Counted from the first letter of the stretch, positions 25,229-34,135 are shown. The stretch: 64,000 nucleotides of DNA from Nitrospirillum iridis (GCF_014205765.1 NZ_JACIIZ010000007.1:248001-312000); one strand, 5' to 3'. The notes: generated by a model not told the origin, from the sequence alone. Numbers and translations are program-made.

Positions 25229-25741
25229 ATGACCGCCCCGGGAAACGATGCCGCCCTTCCTGCCGCCGCCCTGACCGGCGAGGCGGAACGCCGGGCGGCG
25301 CTGGCCCGCATGGATGGGTTGGACTTCCTGCGCGCCATGATGGCGGGTGACCTGCCGCCGCCGCCCATCGCCCACACCCTGGGCTTCATCCTCAGTCACG
25401 CCGAATCCGGCTACGCCGTTTTCACCGGCACACCGGCGCACGCTTATTACAACCCCATCGGCTCCGTCCATGGCGGCTGGATCGCCACCCTGCTGGACAG
25501 CTGCATGGCCTGTGCTGTGCAGACGATGCTGACCGGCGGGCGCGGCTACACCACGCTGGAACTGAAGATCAACTACATCCGCGCGGTGACGGAGGCGACG
25601 GGCCCGGTGCGGGCCGAGGGCCGTATCATCCACAGCGGCGGCCGCACGGCTACCGCCGAGGGCCGCCTGCTGGATGCCCAGGGCCGGCTGTTAGCCCACG
25701 GCACCACCACGTGCCTGGTGTTCGAGCCCCGGGCCGCCTAG
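25229..25741 (+). CDS. PaaI-type hotdog thioesterase
   Basis: A 170-residue hotdog-fold acyl-CoA thioesterase. AYYNPIGSVHGGWIATLLDSCMACAVQTML holds the HGG catalytic region (seen as SVHGGWIATLLDS) and YTTLELKINYIRAVTEATGPV the second strand motif, as in PaaI-type proteins. ATG 25229 follows an ACGAGG site by six bases; earlier ATG and TTG codons are badly spaced. Its last 51 bases overlap the convergent symporter gene. It hydrolyses an acyl- or aryl-CoA; the substrate is unknown. Confidence 0.87.
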   Translation: MTAPGNDAALPAAALTGEAERRAALARMDGLDFLRAMMAGDLPPPPIAHTLGFILSHAESGYAVFTGTPAHAYYNPIGSVHGGWIATLLDSCMACAVQTMLTGGRGYTTLELKINYIRAVTEATGPVRAEGRIIHSGGRTATAEGRLLDAQGRLLAHGTTTCLVFEPRAA

Positions 25742-27202
25742 ACGCGCGGGGCCCACACCGGTGACGCCGGCACCGTTGGCATCCGGGGCTGAGGCGACGG
25801 TGGGGGCGGCAAGGGGCGGCGCGTCGCCCGCCGCCCGCGCGGCCAATTCCTCGACGATGCGGCGGTGCAGGGGACCGTCCAGCGGATACCCCGCCATCAG
25901 CACCAGGGTGGTGACGAACAGGCCACACGGCAGCAGCGACATCAGCAGGCGCAGGCCGCCCAGGGTTTCCGCTGACTGGGCGGCGTTGGGCACAAAGCCG
26001 ATGGCGGTCAACAGCCAGCCCAGCAGCGCGCCGGCCAGGCCCAGCGCCACCTTCTGCGCCAGCGAGGCCACGCCGAAAATCTTGGCCTCGTCCCGTCGGC
26101 CGAAGCGCCACTCGTTGTAGTCGACCAGGTCGGGCAGCATGGCCCAGAAGCCCACGGCGTGGACGGTGCAGCCGACGAACAGGGCGGCGATGGCCGCCAC
26201 CGCCAGGGCGGTCTGGCCGCTGGGCGCCGCCAGGAAGGCCAGCGACGCCGCGGCCGCCAGCGTCGTGCCCAGCTGCCACGACACCTTCTTGCTGAAACGG
26301 CGGGACAGCCACACCCAGAACGGCACGCTGACGGCGCTGGCGGCGGAAAAGGCCGGCATGGCGTAGGCCGCCAGGGCCATGTCGCCCACGTCGTACTTGA
26401 AGAAATAGACCAGATTGCGGAACTGCAGGGCGCCCGCGATCTGGATCAGCCCGATGGACAGCAGCAGGCGCGTCAGCGGGCCGGACCGGCCCAGCGTGCG
26501 CAGGAAACCGCCGACATCGCTGTCCAGCGTGGACCTCGACGCCGGCGTCAGGGCGGGCCACGGCTCCTCCTTCACCACCGAGGCGCACAACCAGAACAGG
26601 GCGACCGACAGGCAACCCACCACCAGGCCGCTGACGCTGTAGCCCAGGCCGGCATAGATGCTGCCCGCCATGTGGTCGATGCGGGCGGCGAGCGCCGGCA
26701 GCAGGAAGGACACGGTGATGCCGCCGATGAAGGCGCAGGTCATGCGGTAGCCCGTCAGGCTGGACCGTTCCTCCGCGTCCTGGGTGATGCGGGCCGACAG
26801 CGAGGCATAGGGGATGGAGACGATGGTGTAGACGCCGCGCCAGGCCGTGTGACTGACGATGGCGTAGGCGATCAGGCCGCCTTGCCCCAGGCCGGGGGCG
26901 GTGAAGCAGGCGGCCATGACCAGACCCAGCGGCACGCCGCCCCACAGGATGAAGGGGCGATAGCGGCCCAGGCGCGTGCTGGTGCGATCGGCCCACACGC
27001 CCATCAGGGGGTTGGCCAGGCCATCGGCGATGGCGGCCACCAGAAAGCCCACGCCCACCCACATCGGTGGCACGCCCTGCACGTCCGTCTGGAAATAGGC
27101 CAGGAACAGGGTCATGGCCTGCCAATGCAGGTTCAGACCCAAATCACCGACGGCGTAGCCCAGCTTGGTCTTCAACGGCACCGGCGCCTGTCCGTAAGCC
27201 AT
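25691..27202 (-). CDS. GPH-type sugar:cation symporter (MFS)
   Basis: A 503-residue membrane protein of the glycoside-pentoside-hexuronide:cation symporter family (MelB type). LKTKLGYAVGDLGLNLHWQ at the N terminus, ADRTSTRLGRYRPFILWGG between helices 2 and 3, and DLVDYNEWRFGRRDEAKIFGV in the middle are family signatures. The chosen ATG follows GGGGGAAG. It is divergent from a lacI gene, and the shared region has a LacI-like palindrome, so it probably imports the sugar handled by this locus. The C-terminal ~45 residues are a low-complexity Ala/Pro/Gly tail and overlap the thioesterase gene. Confidence 0.9.
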   Translation of the reverse strand: MAYGQAPVPLKTKLGYAVGDLGLNLHWQAMTLFLAYFQTDVQGVPPMWVGVGFLVAAIADGLANPLMGVWADRTSTRLGRYRPFILWGGVPLGLVMAACFTAPGLGQGGLIAYAIVSHTAWRGVYTIVSIPYASLSARITQDAEERSSLTGYRMTCAFIGGITVSFLLPALAARIDHMAGSIYAGLGYSVSGLVVGCLSVALFWLCASVVKEEPWPALTPASRSTLDSDVGGFLRTLGRSGPLTRLLLSIGLIQIAGALQFRNLVYFFKYDVGDMALAAYAMPAFSAASAVSVPFWVWLSRRFSKKVSWQLGTTLAAAASLAFLAAPSGQTALAVAAIAALFVGCTVHAVGFWAMLPDLVDYNEWRFGRRDEAKIFGVASLAQKVALGLAGALLGWLLTAIGFVPNAAQSAETLGGLRLLMSLLPCGLFVTTLVLMAGYPLDGPLHRRIVEELAARAAGDAPPLAAPTVASAPDANGAGVTGVGPARLGGPGLEHQARGGAVG

Positions 27203-27247
27203 CTTCCCCCCGATATTCTTCTCATGGGGCCCCGGCGACGGCGACGG

Positions 27248-27265
27248 AATGACAGCGGTGCCATT
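27248..27265. promoter_or_regulatory. LacI-type operator, symporter/lacI region
   Basis: AATGACAGCGGTGCCATT is an 18-bp palindrome with seven of nine pairs and shares TGACAGCG with the compound operator before the TonB receptor gene. It lies 46 bases upstream of the symporter start. The TGACAGCGCTGTCA type is common for LacI-family proteins of alphaproteobacteria and xanthomonads. Confidence 0.55.
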
Positions 27266-27491
27266 TCCACCCTCGCCTTCCCTGGGCCGTCCCCAGGAAA
27301 CAACATCCGGTGGCGGTCGCGCCAGCATGCCTTTAGGGCGGGTCGCCCGGAATGGAGGTCAAGTGATGGACGGCCGCGCTTTTTTGCGCCATCGATGCAG
27401 GATTGCCGCAGCGGGGCACCTTGGGCGATTGTAGGCCGGCGCCACCCCCGCAGGGGGGCGTGGCCGCAAGGTGAATGGGGAGTGAGGACAT

Positions 27492-28541
27492 ATGGCGGGG
27501 CCTGACCGCAAGCCGACGATCATCGATGTGGCGCGCCTGGCGGGAGCGTCCATCAAGACGGTGTCGCGGGTCATCAATAAGGAACGCTATGTCAGTCCCG
27601 ACATGCAGGAACGCATCGAGAAGGCGGTGGCGGAGTTGGGCTACCAGCCCAACATGATGGCGCGCAGCCTGGCCAGCGAACGCTCCAACCTCATTGGCCA
27701 TCTCTACGGCGACGCCGGCGGCCCCTATACCCTGGAAATCCAGGTGGGTCTGCTGAACCGCTGCCGCGCTCACGGCTATCACCTGATGATCGAGGAAATC
27801 GATTATCGCAGCCCGAATGTGGAACAGCGGGCCAGCGCCATCGTCAACCAGATGCGCCTGGACGGTGTGGTGCTGACCGCGCCCGTCACCGACAACCCCA
27901 TCGTGCTGCGCATCCTGGAAGACGCGGGCGTGCCTTATGTCCGCGTGACACCGCAGCAGGAATCGGAGACATCCCCCTCCGTCCGCATCGACGAGCGGCA
28001 GGCGGCCTATACCTTGACCCAGCATCTGCTGGCCCTGGGCCACCGCCGTATCGGCTTCATCAAGGGCAAGGCCAACCACACGGCCACCATCCTGCGCTAC
28101 ACCGGCTATTGCGAGGCGCTGACCGACGGCGGCGTGGCGGTGGACCCGGTGCTGGTGGAACAGGGGGAATTCACCTACGCCTCGGCCGTGCCCTGCGCCC
28201 GCCGCCTGCTGGACCAGCCGCACCGGCCCACCGCCATCTTCGCCAGCAACGACGAAATGGCCGCCGCCGTGGTGGCGGAGGCGCACAACCGCGGCTTCAG
28301 CCTGCCGGCCAACCTGTCCGTCGTGGGCTTCGACGACACGCCGCTGGCGGAGATGATGTGGCCGCCGCTCACCACCGTGCGCCAGCCGGTACGGGAAATG
28401 GCGGAAACCGCCGCCGACATCCTGATCGGCCTGCTGTCCCAGCGGGGCAAGGTCGACTGGCCCAAGCCCGTGCCGCATCAGGTGCTGGCCCACACCATCC
28501 TGCTGCGCCAGTCCACCTCCCGTCCGCCGGGCAAGGCTTGA
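27492..28541 (+). CDS. LacI family transcriptional regulator 1
   Basis: A 349-residue LacI/GalR regulator. HTH: TIIDVARLAGASIKTVSRVI, hinge helix NMMARSLAS, then a periplasmic-binding-like sugar domain with LGHRRIGFIKG, PTAIFASNDEMAAAVV and SVVGFDDTPLAEMMWPPLTT. GAGG precedes ATG 27492. It is divergent from the symporter, convergent with the halogenase (one-base gap), and has a paralogue at 33 kb. The two probably sense a sugar or oligosaccharide from the same pathway. Confidence 0.93.
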   Translation: MAGPDRKPTIIDVARLAGASIKTVSRVINKERYVSPDMQERIEKAVAELGYQPNMMARSLASERSNLIGHLYGDAGGPYTLEIQVGLLNRCRAHGYHLMIEEIDYRSPNVEQRASAIVNQMRLDGVVLTAPVTDNPIVLRILEDAGVPYVRVTPQQESETSPSVRIDERQAAYTLTQHLLALGHRRIGFIKGKANHTATILRYTGYCEALTDGGVAVDPVLVEQGEFTYASAVPCARRLLDQPHRPTAIFASNDEMAAAVVAEAHNRGFSLPANLSVVGFDDTPLAEMMWPPLTTVRQPVREMAETAADILIGLLSQRGKVDWPKPVPHQVLAHTILLRQSTSRPPGKA

Positions 28542-28542
28542 A

Positions 28543-30219
28543 CTAGCGCCGCCCGGCCGCCGTCTTCTGCAAAGGCGGTGGCTGGAAGCCGTGGCGGTAG
28601 ACCTGTTCCACCAGGGCGCGGTGGGTGGGCAGGCTGTCCACCGCCTGGGGGGTCACGGCGCGCAGGCCCCGGAATTCGTGCCGCGCCTCGTCCATGCGGT
28701 GGTACAGGGCCCGCGACGGCTCCAGGTCGGTTTTGAAACCCATGCCGTACAGGATGTAGTGATAGCTGGCCGGCAGGAAGGTTTCGTGGTCGGCGACGAA
28801 GTCGTAACGGCTGGGCGGGCGATGCGCCCACTGCGCCAGCCGGTCGCGCAAGGCCTCGGGGATGGTGGCGGGGTCGGCATTGTCCCGCCAATAGGCGCTG
28901 TCGCGGCGCCGCGACAGGCAATAGTGCAGCTTCAGGAAATCAACGATGCGCTCATACCGCTTGCCCATCAGCGCGTTGTAGGTCCGGGCGGTGGCGGCCA
29001 TGGATGCCGCCGTGCGCGCCGAGTCTTCCCCCTGGGCGCCCCTCTGGACGCCCCCCTGGACGCCCCATGGGAAGAACTGGGCGATCATGTGGGCCGCCAC
29101 CTCGATCAGCATGATGCCGGTCGATTCCAGAGGCTCGAAAAAGCCGCCGGACAGGCCCACGGCCACGCAATTGCCCACCCACTGCGCCGTGCGGTAACCG
29201 GAATGGAATTTCAGCAGCCGCGCCTCCCGCCCCTGGGCGGCCGGGCCCAGATAGCGGCGCAGCACCTCTTCCGCCCGGGTGTCGTCGCTATGGCGGCTGG
29301 AATAGACGTAGCCGGTCCCCCGGCGGTCGTTCAGCCCGATGTCCCAGGTCCAGCCCGCCTCATGCGCCGTCGCCACGGTATAAGACGGGATGGGGGCGTC
29401 CGGCTGGTCATAGGGCACCTGCAGGGCCAGCGCCCGGTCGTTGAACAGCACGTCCTGGCAGGATTTGAAGGGCACGTTCAACGCCCGGCCGATGATCTCC
29501 GCCCGGAAGCCGCTGCAATCGATGTAGAGGTCGGCGGTCAGGGCGCCATGGTCGCTTGTGTCCAGGCGGGCGACGCCGCCGGCTCCGTCCAGCACCACCT
29601 GGTCGACGGTTCCCACCAGATGGCGCACGCCCAGCTCGATGGCCACGGTGCGCAGCAGTGCGGCGAAGCGGTTGGCGTCGAAGTGATAGGCGTAGTTCAG
29701 CGGCGCGTGGTAGGGCGGGTCCACAGGGCGCTTGGGCGCCCGGCTCGCGTCGGCCACCGCCTTTTGCAAGGTCACCGCTTCGGCGAAGGGCGCGTCCCCG
29801 GCCCCGCCCAGCAGCCAGTAGGGCAGCAGTTCCGGCCCGTTGCCCTGGTGGGGGAAGTTGAAGGGGTGGAAATAATGGCTGTGGCCGGGCACGGCGCCCA
29901 GGGCCTGGGTGGGGCTGGCATCCGGCGCCGGCGTCTCCGCCCAGTCCACGAAATGGATGCCCTGCTTGAAGGTGGCGCTGCTTTCCCGCAGGAAGCGCGC
30001 CTCGTCGATGCCGATGGCGGCCAGGGTGGACCGGATGGTGGGGAAGGTGCCCTCGCCCACGCCGATGATGCCGATGTCGCTCGATTCGATCAGGGTGATG
30101 TCCACCCCGCCCGGTGCGCCGGCCCGTAGTGTCCTGGCCAGGTAGGCGGCGGTCAGCCAGCCGGCGGTGCCCCCGCCCACGATCACGATCCGGCGCTCCG
30201 GCGCCCGCGCTACGGCCAT
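28543..30219 (-). CDS. flavin-dependent (tryptophan) halogenase family protein
   Basis: A 558-residue FAD-dependent halogenase homologue. GGGTAGW (15-21) binds FAD, IIGVGEGTFPTIR matches the family's GEAT-type segment, and Lys85 (TFKQGIHF) is in the place of the catalytic Lys of PrnA. The Glu-Ser pair is in FEPLESTGI. The WxWxIP motif is altered to WTWDIG (290-295). ATG 30219 was chosen because GGGGAGG stands six bases before it. It is divergent from a TonB receptor gene with a compound LacI operator between. Family members in sugar loci of this type have no proven substrate; halogenation of tryptophan is not implied. Confidence 0.88.
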   Translation of the reverse strand: MAVARAPERRIVIVGGGTAGWLTAAYLARTLRAGAPGGVDITLIESSDIGIIGVGEGTFPTIRSTLAAIGIDEARFLRESSATFKQGIHFVDWAETPAPDASPTQALGAVPGHSHYFHPFNFPHQGNGPELLPYWLLGGAGDAPFAEAVTLQKAVADASRAPKRPVDPPYHAPLNYAYHFDANRFAALLRTVAIELGVRHLVGTVDQVVLDGAGGVARLDTSDHGALTADLYIDCSGFRAEIIGRALNVPFKSCQDVLFNDRALALQVPYDQPDAPIPSYTVATAHEAGWTWDIGLNDRRGTGYVYSSRHSDDTRAEEVLRRYLGPAAQGREARLLKFHSGYRTAQWVGNCVAVGLSGGFFEPLESTGIMLIEVAAHMIAQFFPWGVQGGVQRGAQGEDSARTAASMAATARTYNALMGKRYERIVDFLKLHYCLSRRRDSAYWRDNADPATIPEALRDRLAQWAHRPPSRYDFVADHETFLPASYHYILYGMGFKTDLEPSRALYHRMDEARHEFRGLRAVTPQAVDSLPTHRALVEQVYRHGFQPPPLQKTAAGRR

Positions 30220-30399
30220 TCTCATCCTCCCCTGTCGGCGCCCGCCCTGGTTGCGGCGGTTGCCTTTCTTATGTTTCTCAACGCGTTGGGCCAGAATCGC
30301 TAGTTTTACCCATTAATTCTGCCTATGGTTGCTCGCGCATGATTGCGCGGCGGCAAGCGTTGTTCCGTCCATGAGGCCAGATTACCACGCTTTCCGCCA

Positions 30400-30430
30400 T
30401 ATGACAGCGCTGTGCGACAGCGTTGTCATA
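30400..30430. promoter_or_regulatory. compound LacI-type operator, halogenase/TonB receptor region
   Basis: A 31-bp near-perfect palindrome (14-bp arms with one mismatch, 3-base centre) is made of two overlapping LacI-like sites: ACAGCGCTGT (30404-30413, perfect) and ACAGCGTTGT (30417-30426, one mismatch), each flanked outwards by ATG/CAT. It sits 126 bases before the receptor start and 181 before the halogenase start. A separate 10-bp palindrome CAACGCGTTG is at 30279-30288. The 336-base gap holds no gene. Confidence 0.75.
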
Positions 30431-30555
30431 ATTTTGTTGACAGCTTTGACCCTGCCCCCGAACATGCGGCCCACAGCGGTCCTGAGTCCCATTCGCAAGG
30501 GGACGGTCGCTGAAATCCGCCTGCAACAGGCTAGAATAAAAGGGAGGAAGCTAAA

Positions 30556-32856
30556 ATGAAGGCGAGACTCGGACTCTATCTGCAAGCGGCGGCTGTGATC
30601 GCCCTGTCCGGTGGCGCGTATGCGCAGACCGCGGCGGCCCCCGCCAGTTCCGATACCCTTACAGAGATCCTCGTCACCGCGACCAAGCGCGAAACCAAGC
30701 TGCAGGAGACCCCGATCGCCGTGTCGGCGTTCAGCCAGGACAGCCTGGACAAGCAGCAGGTCAAGGACGTGACCGACCTGGCCAAGTTCGTGCCCAGCCT
30801 GGCCTTCGCCCAGCAGGGCGACCAGGCGGCGATCATGCTGACGCTGCGGGGCATCGGCAATGATAGCGCCTATACCGAGGTGGCCGATCCCGAGGTCGCC
30901 ATGTATGTGGACGGCATCTATTCGCCGCGCGCCCAGGGCGCCTCCGTCCTGATGTACGACATGGAACGCGTGGAGGTGCTGCGCGGTCCCCAGGGCACGC
31001 TGTTCGGCCGCAACGCCACCGTCGGCGCCGTGAACCTGATTTCCGCCAAGCCGACCTTCGACAAGGAATACGGCAACGCCGAGGTGGTGGCCGGGTCCTA
31101 CGCCCGCTTCGGCACCCGCGGCATGTTCAACCTGCCGATCAACGACAAGCTGGCCTTCCGCGTCGCCTTCGTGACCGAGAAGCACGACGGCTATGTCGAC
31201 TACCAGGCGGCGCCCAACGTGGCGGGCGTCAACCCGTCGGCCTATGTCACCTCGGGCAAGAAGTATTACGCGGCCGACCAGAAGTCGTTCCGGGTCAGCG
31301 GTGCCTGGGCGCCCACCGACAGCTTCACCTGGGACCTGAACTTCGAATGGTATGAGGATACCGGCGCCCCGGTGCTGGGCCTGATGCAGACCCCGCGCGC
31401 GGGCCAGAAGCTGTGGTCCGCCCAGATCGACAGCGCGCCGGAGCAGGACCGCACCGCCAAGTCCGTGCACAGCCATATGGACTACGCCATCAATGATTAC
31501 CTGGATTTGTCCTACATCGCGGGCGCCTCATGGCTGGGCGGCGGCGGCCAGGTGGACACCGACGGCGGCACCCTGCCGCCGACCAGCGCCTCCACCCCCG
31601 GCGGCGCCTTCCAGCAGAACAGCACCCAATGGTCCAGCTATGACTTCTTCAGCCATGAACTGCAGCTGAAGTCGGCGGGCACGCATACGATCGACTGGAT
31701 CCTGGGCGCCTACTATTCCCATGAGACCAACAAGATCCGCTTCGACGTCGACATCCTGAACGGTTACCGGGGCGGCACCTTCAACTGGGCCGGCAGTTTC
31801 ATCCAGGCGGATCGCGAGATCGAGTCCGCCGCCGGCTTCGGCCAGGCCACCTGGCACGTCACCGATGACATCCGCCTGACCGGTGGTCTGCGCTACACCC
31901 GGGACGACAAGTCCGACGTGGGTGGGCGCAACGTCACCTGCGGTTCCTGCACCCAGGCCATCTTCGGTCGCGATCCCTACTCCATCCCCGGTTACGTGGC
32001 GTCGGCCAACGACGTCTATGGCCAGTGGAGCAAGGCGACCTGGCTGGTGCGCGCCGACGCGGACATCATCAAGGACGTGCTGATGACCTACGCCAGCATC
32101 GGCACGGGCTTCAAGTCGGGCAACATCGAGGATGGCGGCCTGCTGGCCGGTCCGGAATCGCTGACCAACTACGAGGTCGGCGCCAAGACGACGCTGTTCG
32201 GCGGCAAGGCCACCGTCAACCTGGCGGCCTATTACGAGGATTTCACCGGCTACCAGGTCAATCAGGCGGTGACGGTGCGTGACACGGCCGGCAACATCCT
32301 GTCCTCCTCGCTGGTGACCCAGAACGCCCAGGGCGCCAAAGCCTATGGCCTGGAAGCCGAACTGATGGCCCGGGTGACGCCCGAGGACACCCTGCAGTTC
32401 TCCGCCTCGGTCCAGCATACCGAGCTGGAGAGCCTGCTCAGCATCGACGCCCGCCAATACAGCTCGGCTGATACCGCCCATCTGCAGCAGCTGAAGGGCA
32501 ACCAGCTGGCCCATGCGCCCACCTTCTCCGGCACGGTGGGGTATGAGCATACCTTCACCCTGGCCAATGGCGGGCGGGTCATCCCGCGCGTCTCGACCCA
32601 CTTCGAGACCAAGAGCTACCTGTCCTACTTCAACGTGGCCGGCTACGACGAGCAGAAGGCCTACACCCGTACCGACCTGGCGGTGCGGTATGAGGCCCCC
32701 AGCGGCAACTGGTCGGTGGAAGGCTTCGTCCAGAACGTGGAGGACGCCAACATCAAGACCAACGCCGGCTCCTTTGGCGCCCCGGCGACGCCGGTGTGGA
32801 CGGCCGTGTACATGCCGCCCCAGACCTGGGGTGTGCGGGCCCACGCCAGCTTCTGA
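30556..32856 (+). CDS. TonB-dependent outer-membrane receptor
   Basis: A 766-residue receptor. Signal peptide MKARLGLYLQAAAVIALSGG with cleavage after AYA, a TonB-box-like segment (TEILVTATKRE), plug domain (ETPIAVSAFSQDSL, VEVLRGPQGTLFGRNATVGAVNL) and a 22-strand barrel ending in an aromatic residue (WGVRAHASF), which is the normal outer-membrane signal. It belongs to the large proteobacterial group used for carbohydrates and other nutrients rather than siderophores alone. It is preceded by GGAGG, followed by a terminator, and flanked by halogenase and two lacI genes. Confidence 0.93.
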   Translation: MKARLGLYLQAAAVIALSGGAYAQTAAAPASSDTLTEILVTATKRETKLQETPIAVSAFSQDSLDKQQVKDVTDLAKFVPSLAFAQQGDQAAIMLTLRGIGNDSAYTEVADPEVAMYVDGIYSPRAQGASVLMYDMERVEVLRGPQGTLFGRNATVGAVNLISAKPTFDKEYGNAEVVAGSYARFGTRGMFNLPINDKLAFRVAFVTEKHDGYVDYQAAPNVAGVNPSAYVTSGKKYYAADQKSFRVSGAWAPTDSFTWDLNFEWYEDTGAPVLGLMQTPRAGQKLWSAQIDSAPEQDRTAKSVHSHMDYAINDYLDLSYIAGASWLGGGGQVDTDGGTLPPTSASTPGGAFQQNSTQWSSYDFFSHELQLKSAGTHTIDWILGAYYSHETNKIRFDVDILNGYRGGTFNWAGSFIQADREIESAAGFGQATWHVTDDIRLTGGLRYTRDDKSDVGGRNVTCGSCTQAIFGRDPYSIPGYVASANDVYGQWSKATWLVRADADIIKDVLMTYASIGTGFKSGNIEDGGLLAGPESLTNYEVGAKTTLFGGKATVNLAAYYEDFTGYQVNQAVTVRDTAGNILSSSLVTQNAQGAKAYGLEAELMARVTPEDTLQFSASVQHTELESLLSIDARQYSSADTAHLQQLKGNQLAHAPTFSGTVGYEHTFTLANGGRVIPRVSTHFETKSYLSYFNVAGYDEQKAYTRTDLAVRYEAPSGNWSVEGFVQNVEDANIKTNAGSFGAPATPVWTAVYMPPQTWGVRAHASF

Positions 32857-32899
32857 TCCGGTCGGTCTCCGGCCCGGATCGTTCGTTTCGGTCGACTCC

Positions 32900-32943
32900 C
32901 CGGGATGCGGGGATTTCTCCCCCCGCATCCCGGTTTACCCTTT
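32900..32943 (+). terminator. intrinsic terminator of the TonB receptor gene
   Basis: CCGGGATGCGGGG (32900-32912) and CCCCGCATCCCGG (32921-32933) form a perfect 13-bp stem with an 8-base loop, followed by a short T-rich stretch, 44 bases after the stop codon. Confidence 0.88.
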
Positions 32944-32978
32944 CTGGCAGGATACACTCTCCCCGAATCCTGCACCTT

Positions 32979-33007
32979 GATGGGCGGTGCCCCCCGCACC
33001 GCCCATC
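32979..33007 (+). terminator. second hairpin before lacI 2
   Basis: GATGGGCGGTGC (32979-32990) and GCACCGCCCATC (32996-33007) pair perfectly around a CCCCC loop, then CCTTTAT. It could be a back-up terminator or a structure in the lacI 2 leader, 61 bases before its start. Confidence 0.55.
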
Positions 33008-33067
33008 CCTTTATCCCCGTCCGGCACGTTTGAACGCGTGCCTCATCCCCCTGCTTTGGAAGACCCC

Positions 33068-34135
33068 ATGGCCCAGCCGGAGAAGCGGTCGATCACCATT
33101 CGGGAGGTCGCGGGACTGGCCAGGGTGTCCATCAAAACCGTGTCGCGGGTCATCAACCGCGAGACCGGCGTTTCGCCTGAAACGCAGGGCCGGGTGTTGG
33201 ATGCCATCGCCCGCCTGGACTACCGTCCCAACCTGAACGCCCGGGGCCTGGCCGGCGACCGCTCCTTCCTCATCGGCCTGTTTTATGACAACCCCAGCGC
33301 CCATTACATGAGCGACGTGCAGGCCGGTGCCGTGGCCCGCTGTCGCCAGGGCGGCTTCCACCTGCTGGTGGAGCCCTGGGACAGCACCGACCCCCGGGTC
33401 GGTGACCAGGTCACCAGCCTCATCTCCCAGCTGCGGCTGGAAGGTGTCATCCTGACCCCGCCACTGGTCGATCATGCCGGGGTGCTGGAGGCCTTGCGCG
33501 CGTCACGCATCCCGCTGGTGCGCATCGCGCCCGACACGGACCGGGAGACGGCGCCCTTCGTCTACATGGACGACTACGCCGCTTCCCGGCAGATGGCGGC
33601 CTATCTCATCAGCCTGGGGCATCGCCGCATCGGCTTCCTGCTGGGCCACCCCGACCATGGCGCCACCGAACAGCGCTATCGCGGCTTCCGGGATGAACTG
33701 GCCGAACACCGTATCCCGCTGGACCCGGACCTGGTGCGTCCAGGCCACTTCTCCTACCGCACCGGCATGGCCTGCGCCGAACAGCTGCTGACCCTGGTAG
33801 ACCGGCCCACCGCCATCTTCGCCAGCAATGACGACATGGCCGCCGCCTCCGTCGCCGTGGCCCAGCGCCTGGGGTTCAGTGTCCCGGCCGACCTGTCGGT
33901 GGCGGGTTTCGACGACACGCCGGTGGCGCGCATCATCTGGCCGCAGCTGACCACGATCCGTCAGCCCATCAGCCGCATGGCGGCGGCGGCGGCCGACCTG
34001 CTGATTGACCGGGCGGTGCGGCGCCAACCCTGGTCCAACCCCATGCCGCGCCGCCTGCTTGAGTTTGAGGTGGTGGTGCGGGAATCGACCGCCCCACCAC
34101 CGGGCATGTCTTCCGCCGGCCGTCCCAGGCGCTGA
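33068..34135 (+). CDS. LacI family transcriptional regulator 2
   Basis: A 355-residue LacI-type regulator: HTH TIREVAGLARVSIKTVSRVI, hinge NLNARGLAG, and a sugar-binding domain with LGHRRIGFLLGHPDHGAT, PTAIFASNDDMAAASV and SVAGFDDTPVARIIWPQLTT. The recognition helix VSIKTVSRVI is almost the same as in lacI 1 (ASIKTVSRVI), so both may bind the same operators. GGAAGA precedes ATG 33068. It follows the receptor gene on the same strand beyond two hairpins. Confidence 0.93.
   Translation: MAQPEKRSITIREVAGLARVSIKTVSRVINRETGVSPETQGRVLDAIARLDYRPNLNARGLAGDRSFLIGLFYDNPSAHYMSDVQAGAVARCRQGGFHLLVEPWDSTDPRVGDQVTSLISQLRLEGVILTPPLVDHAGVLEALRASRIPLVRIAPDTDRETAPFVYMDDYAASRQMAAYLISLGHRRIGFLLGHPDHGATEQRYRGFRDELAEHRIPLDPDLVRPGHFSYRTGMACAEQLLTLVDRPTAIFASNDDMAAASVAVAQRLGFSVPADLSVAGFDDTPVARIIWPQLTTIRQPISRMAAAAADLLIDRAVRRQPWSNPMPRRLLEFEVVVRESTAPPPGMSSAGRPRR

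Noticed and set aside
29030-29075. Short repeats in the halogenase gene (CTGGACGCCCCCCTGGACGCC)-like
   Set aside because: They encode a short Gly/Gln repeat (GVQGGVQRGAQ) in a surface loop and look like simple slippage, not a functional element.
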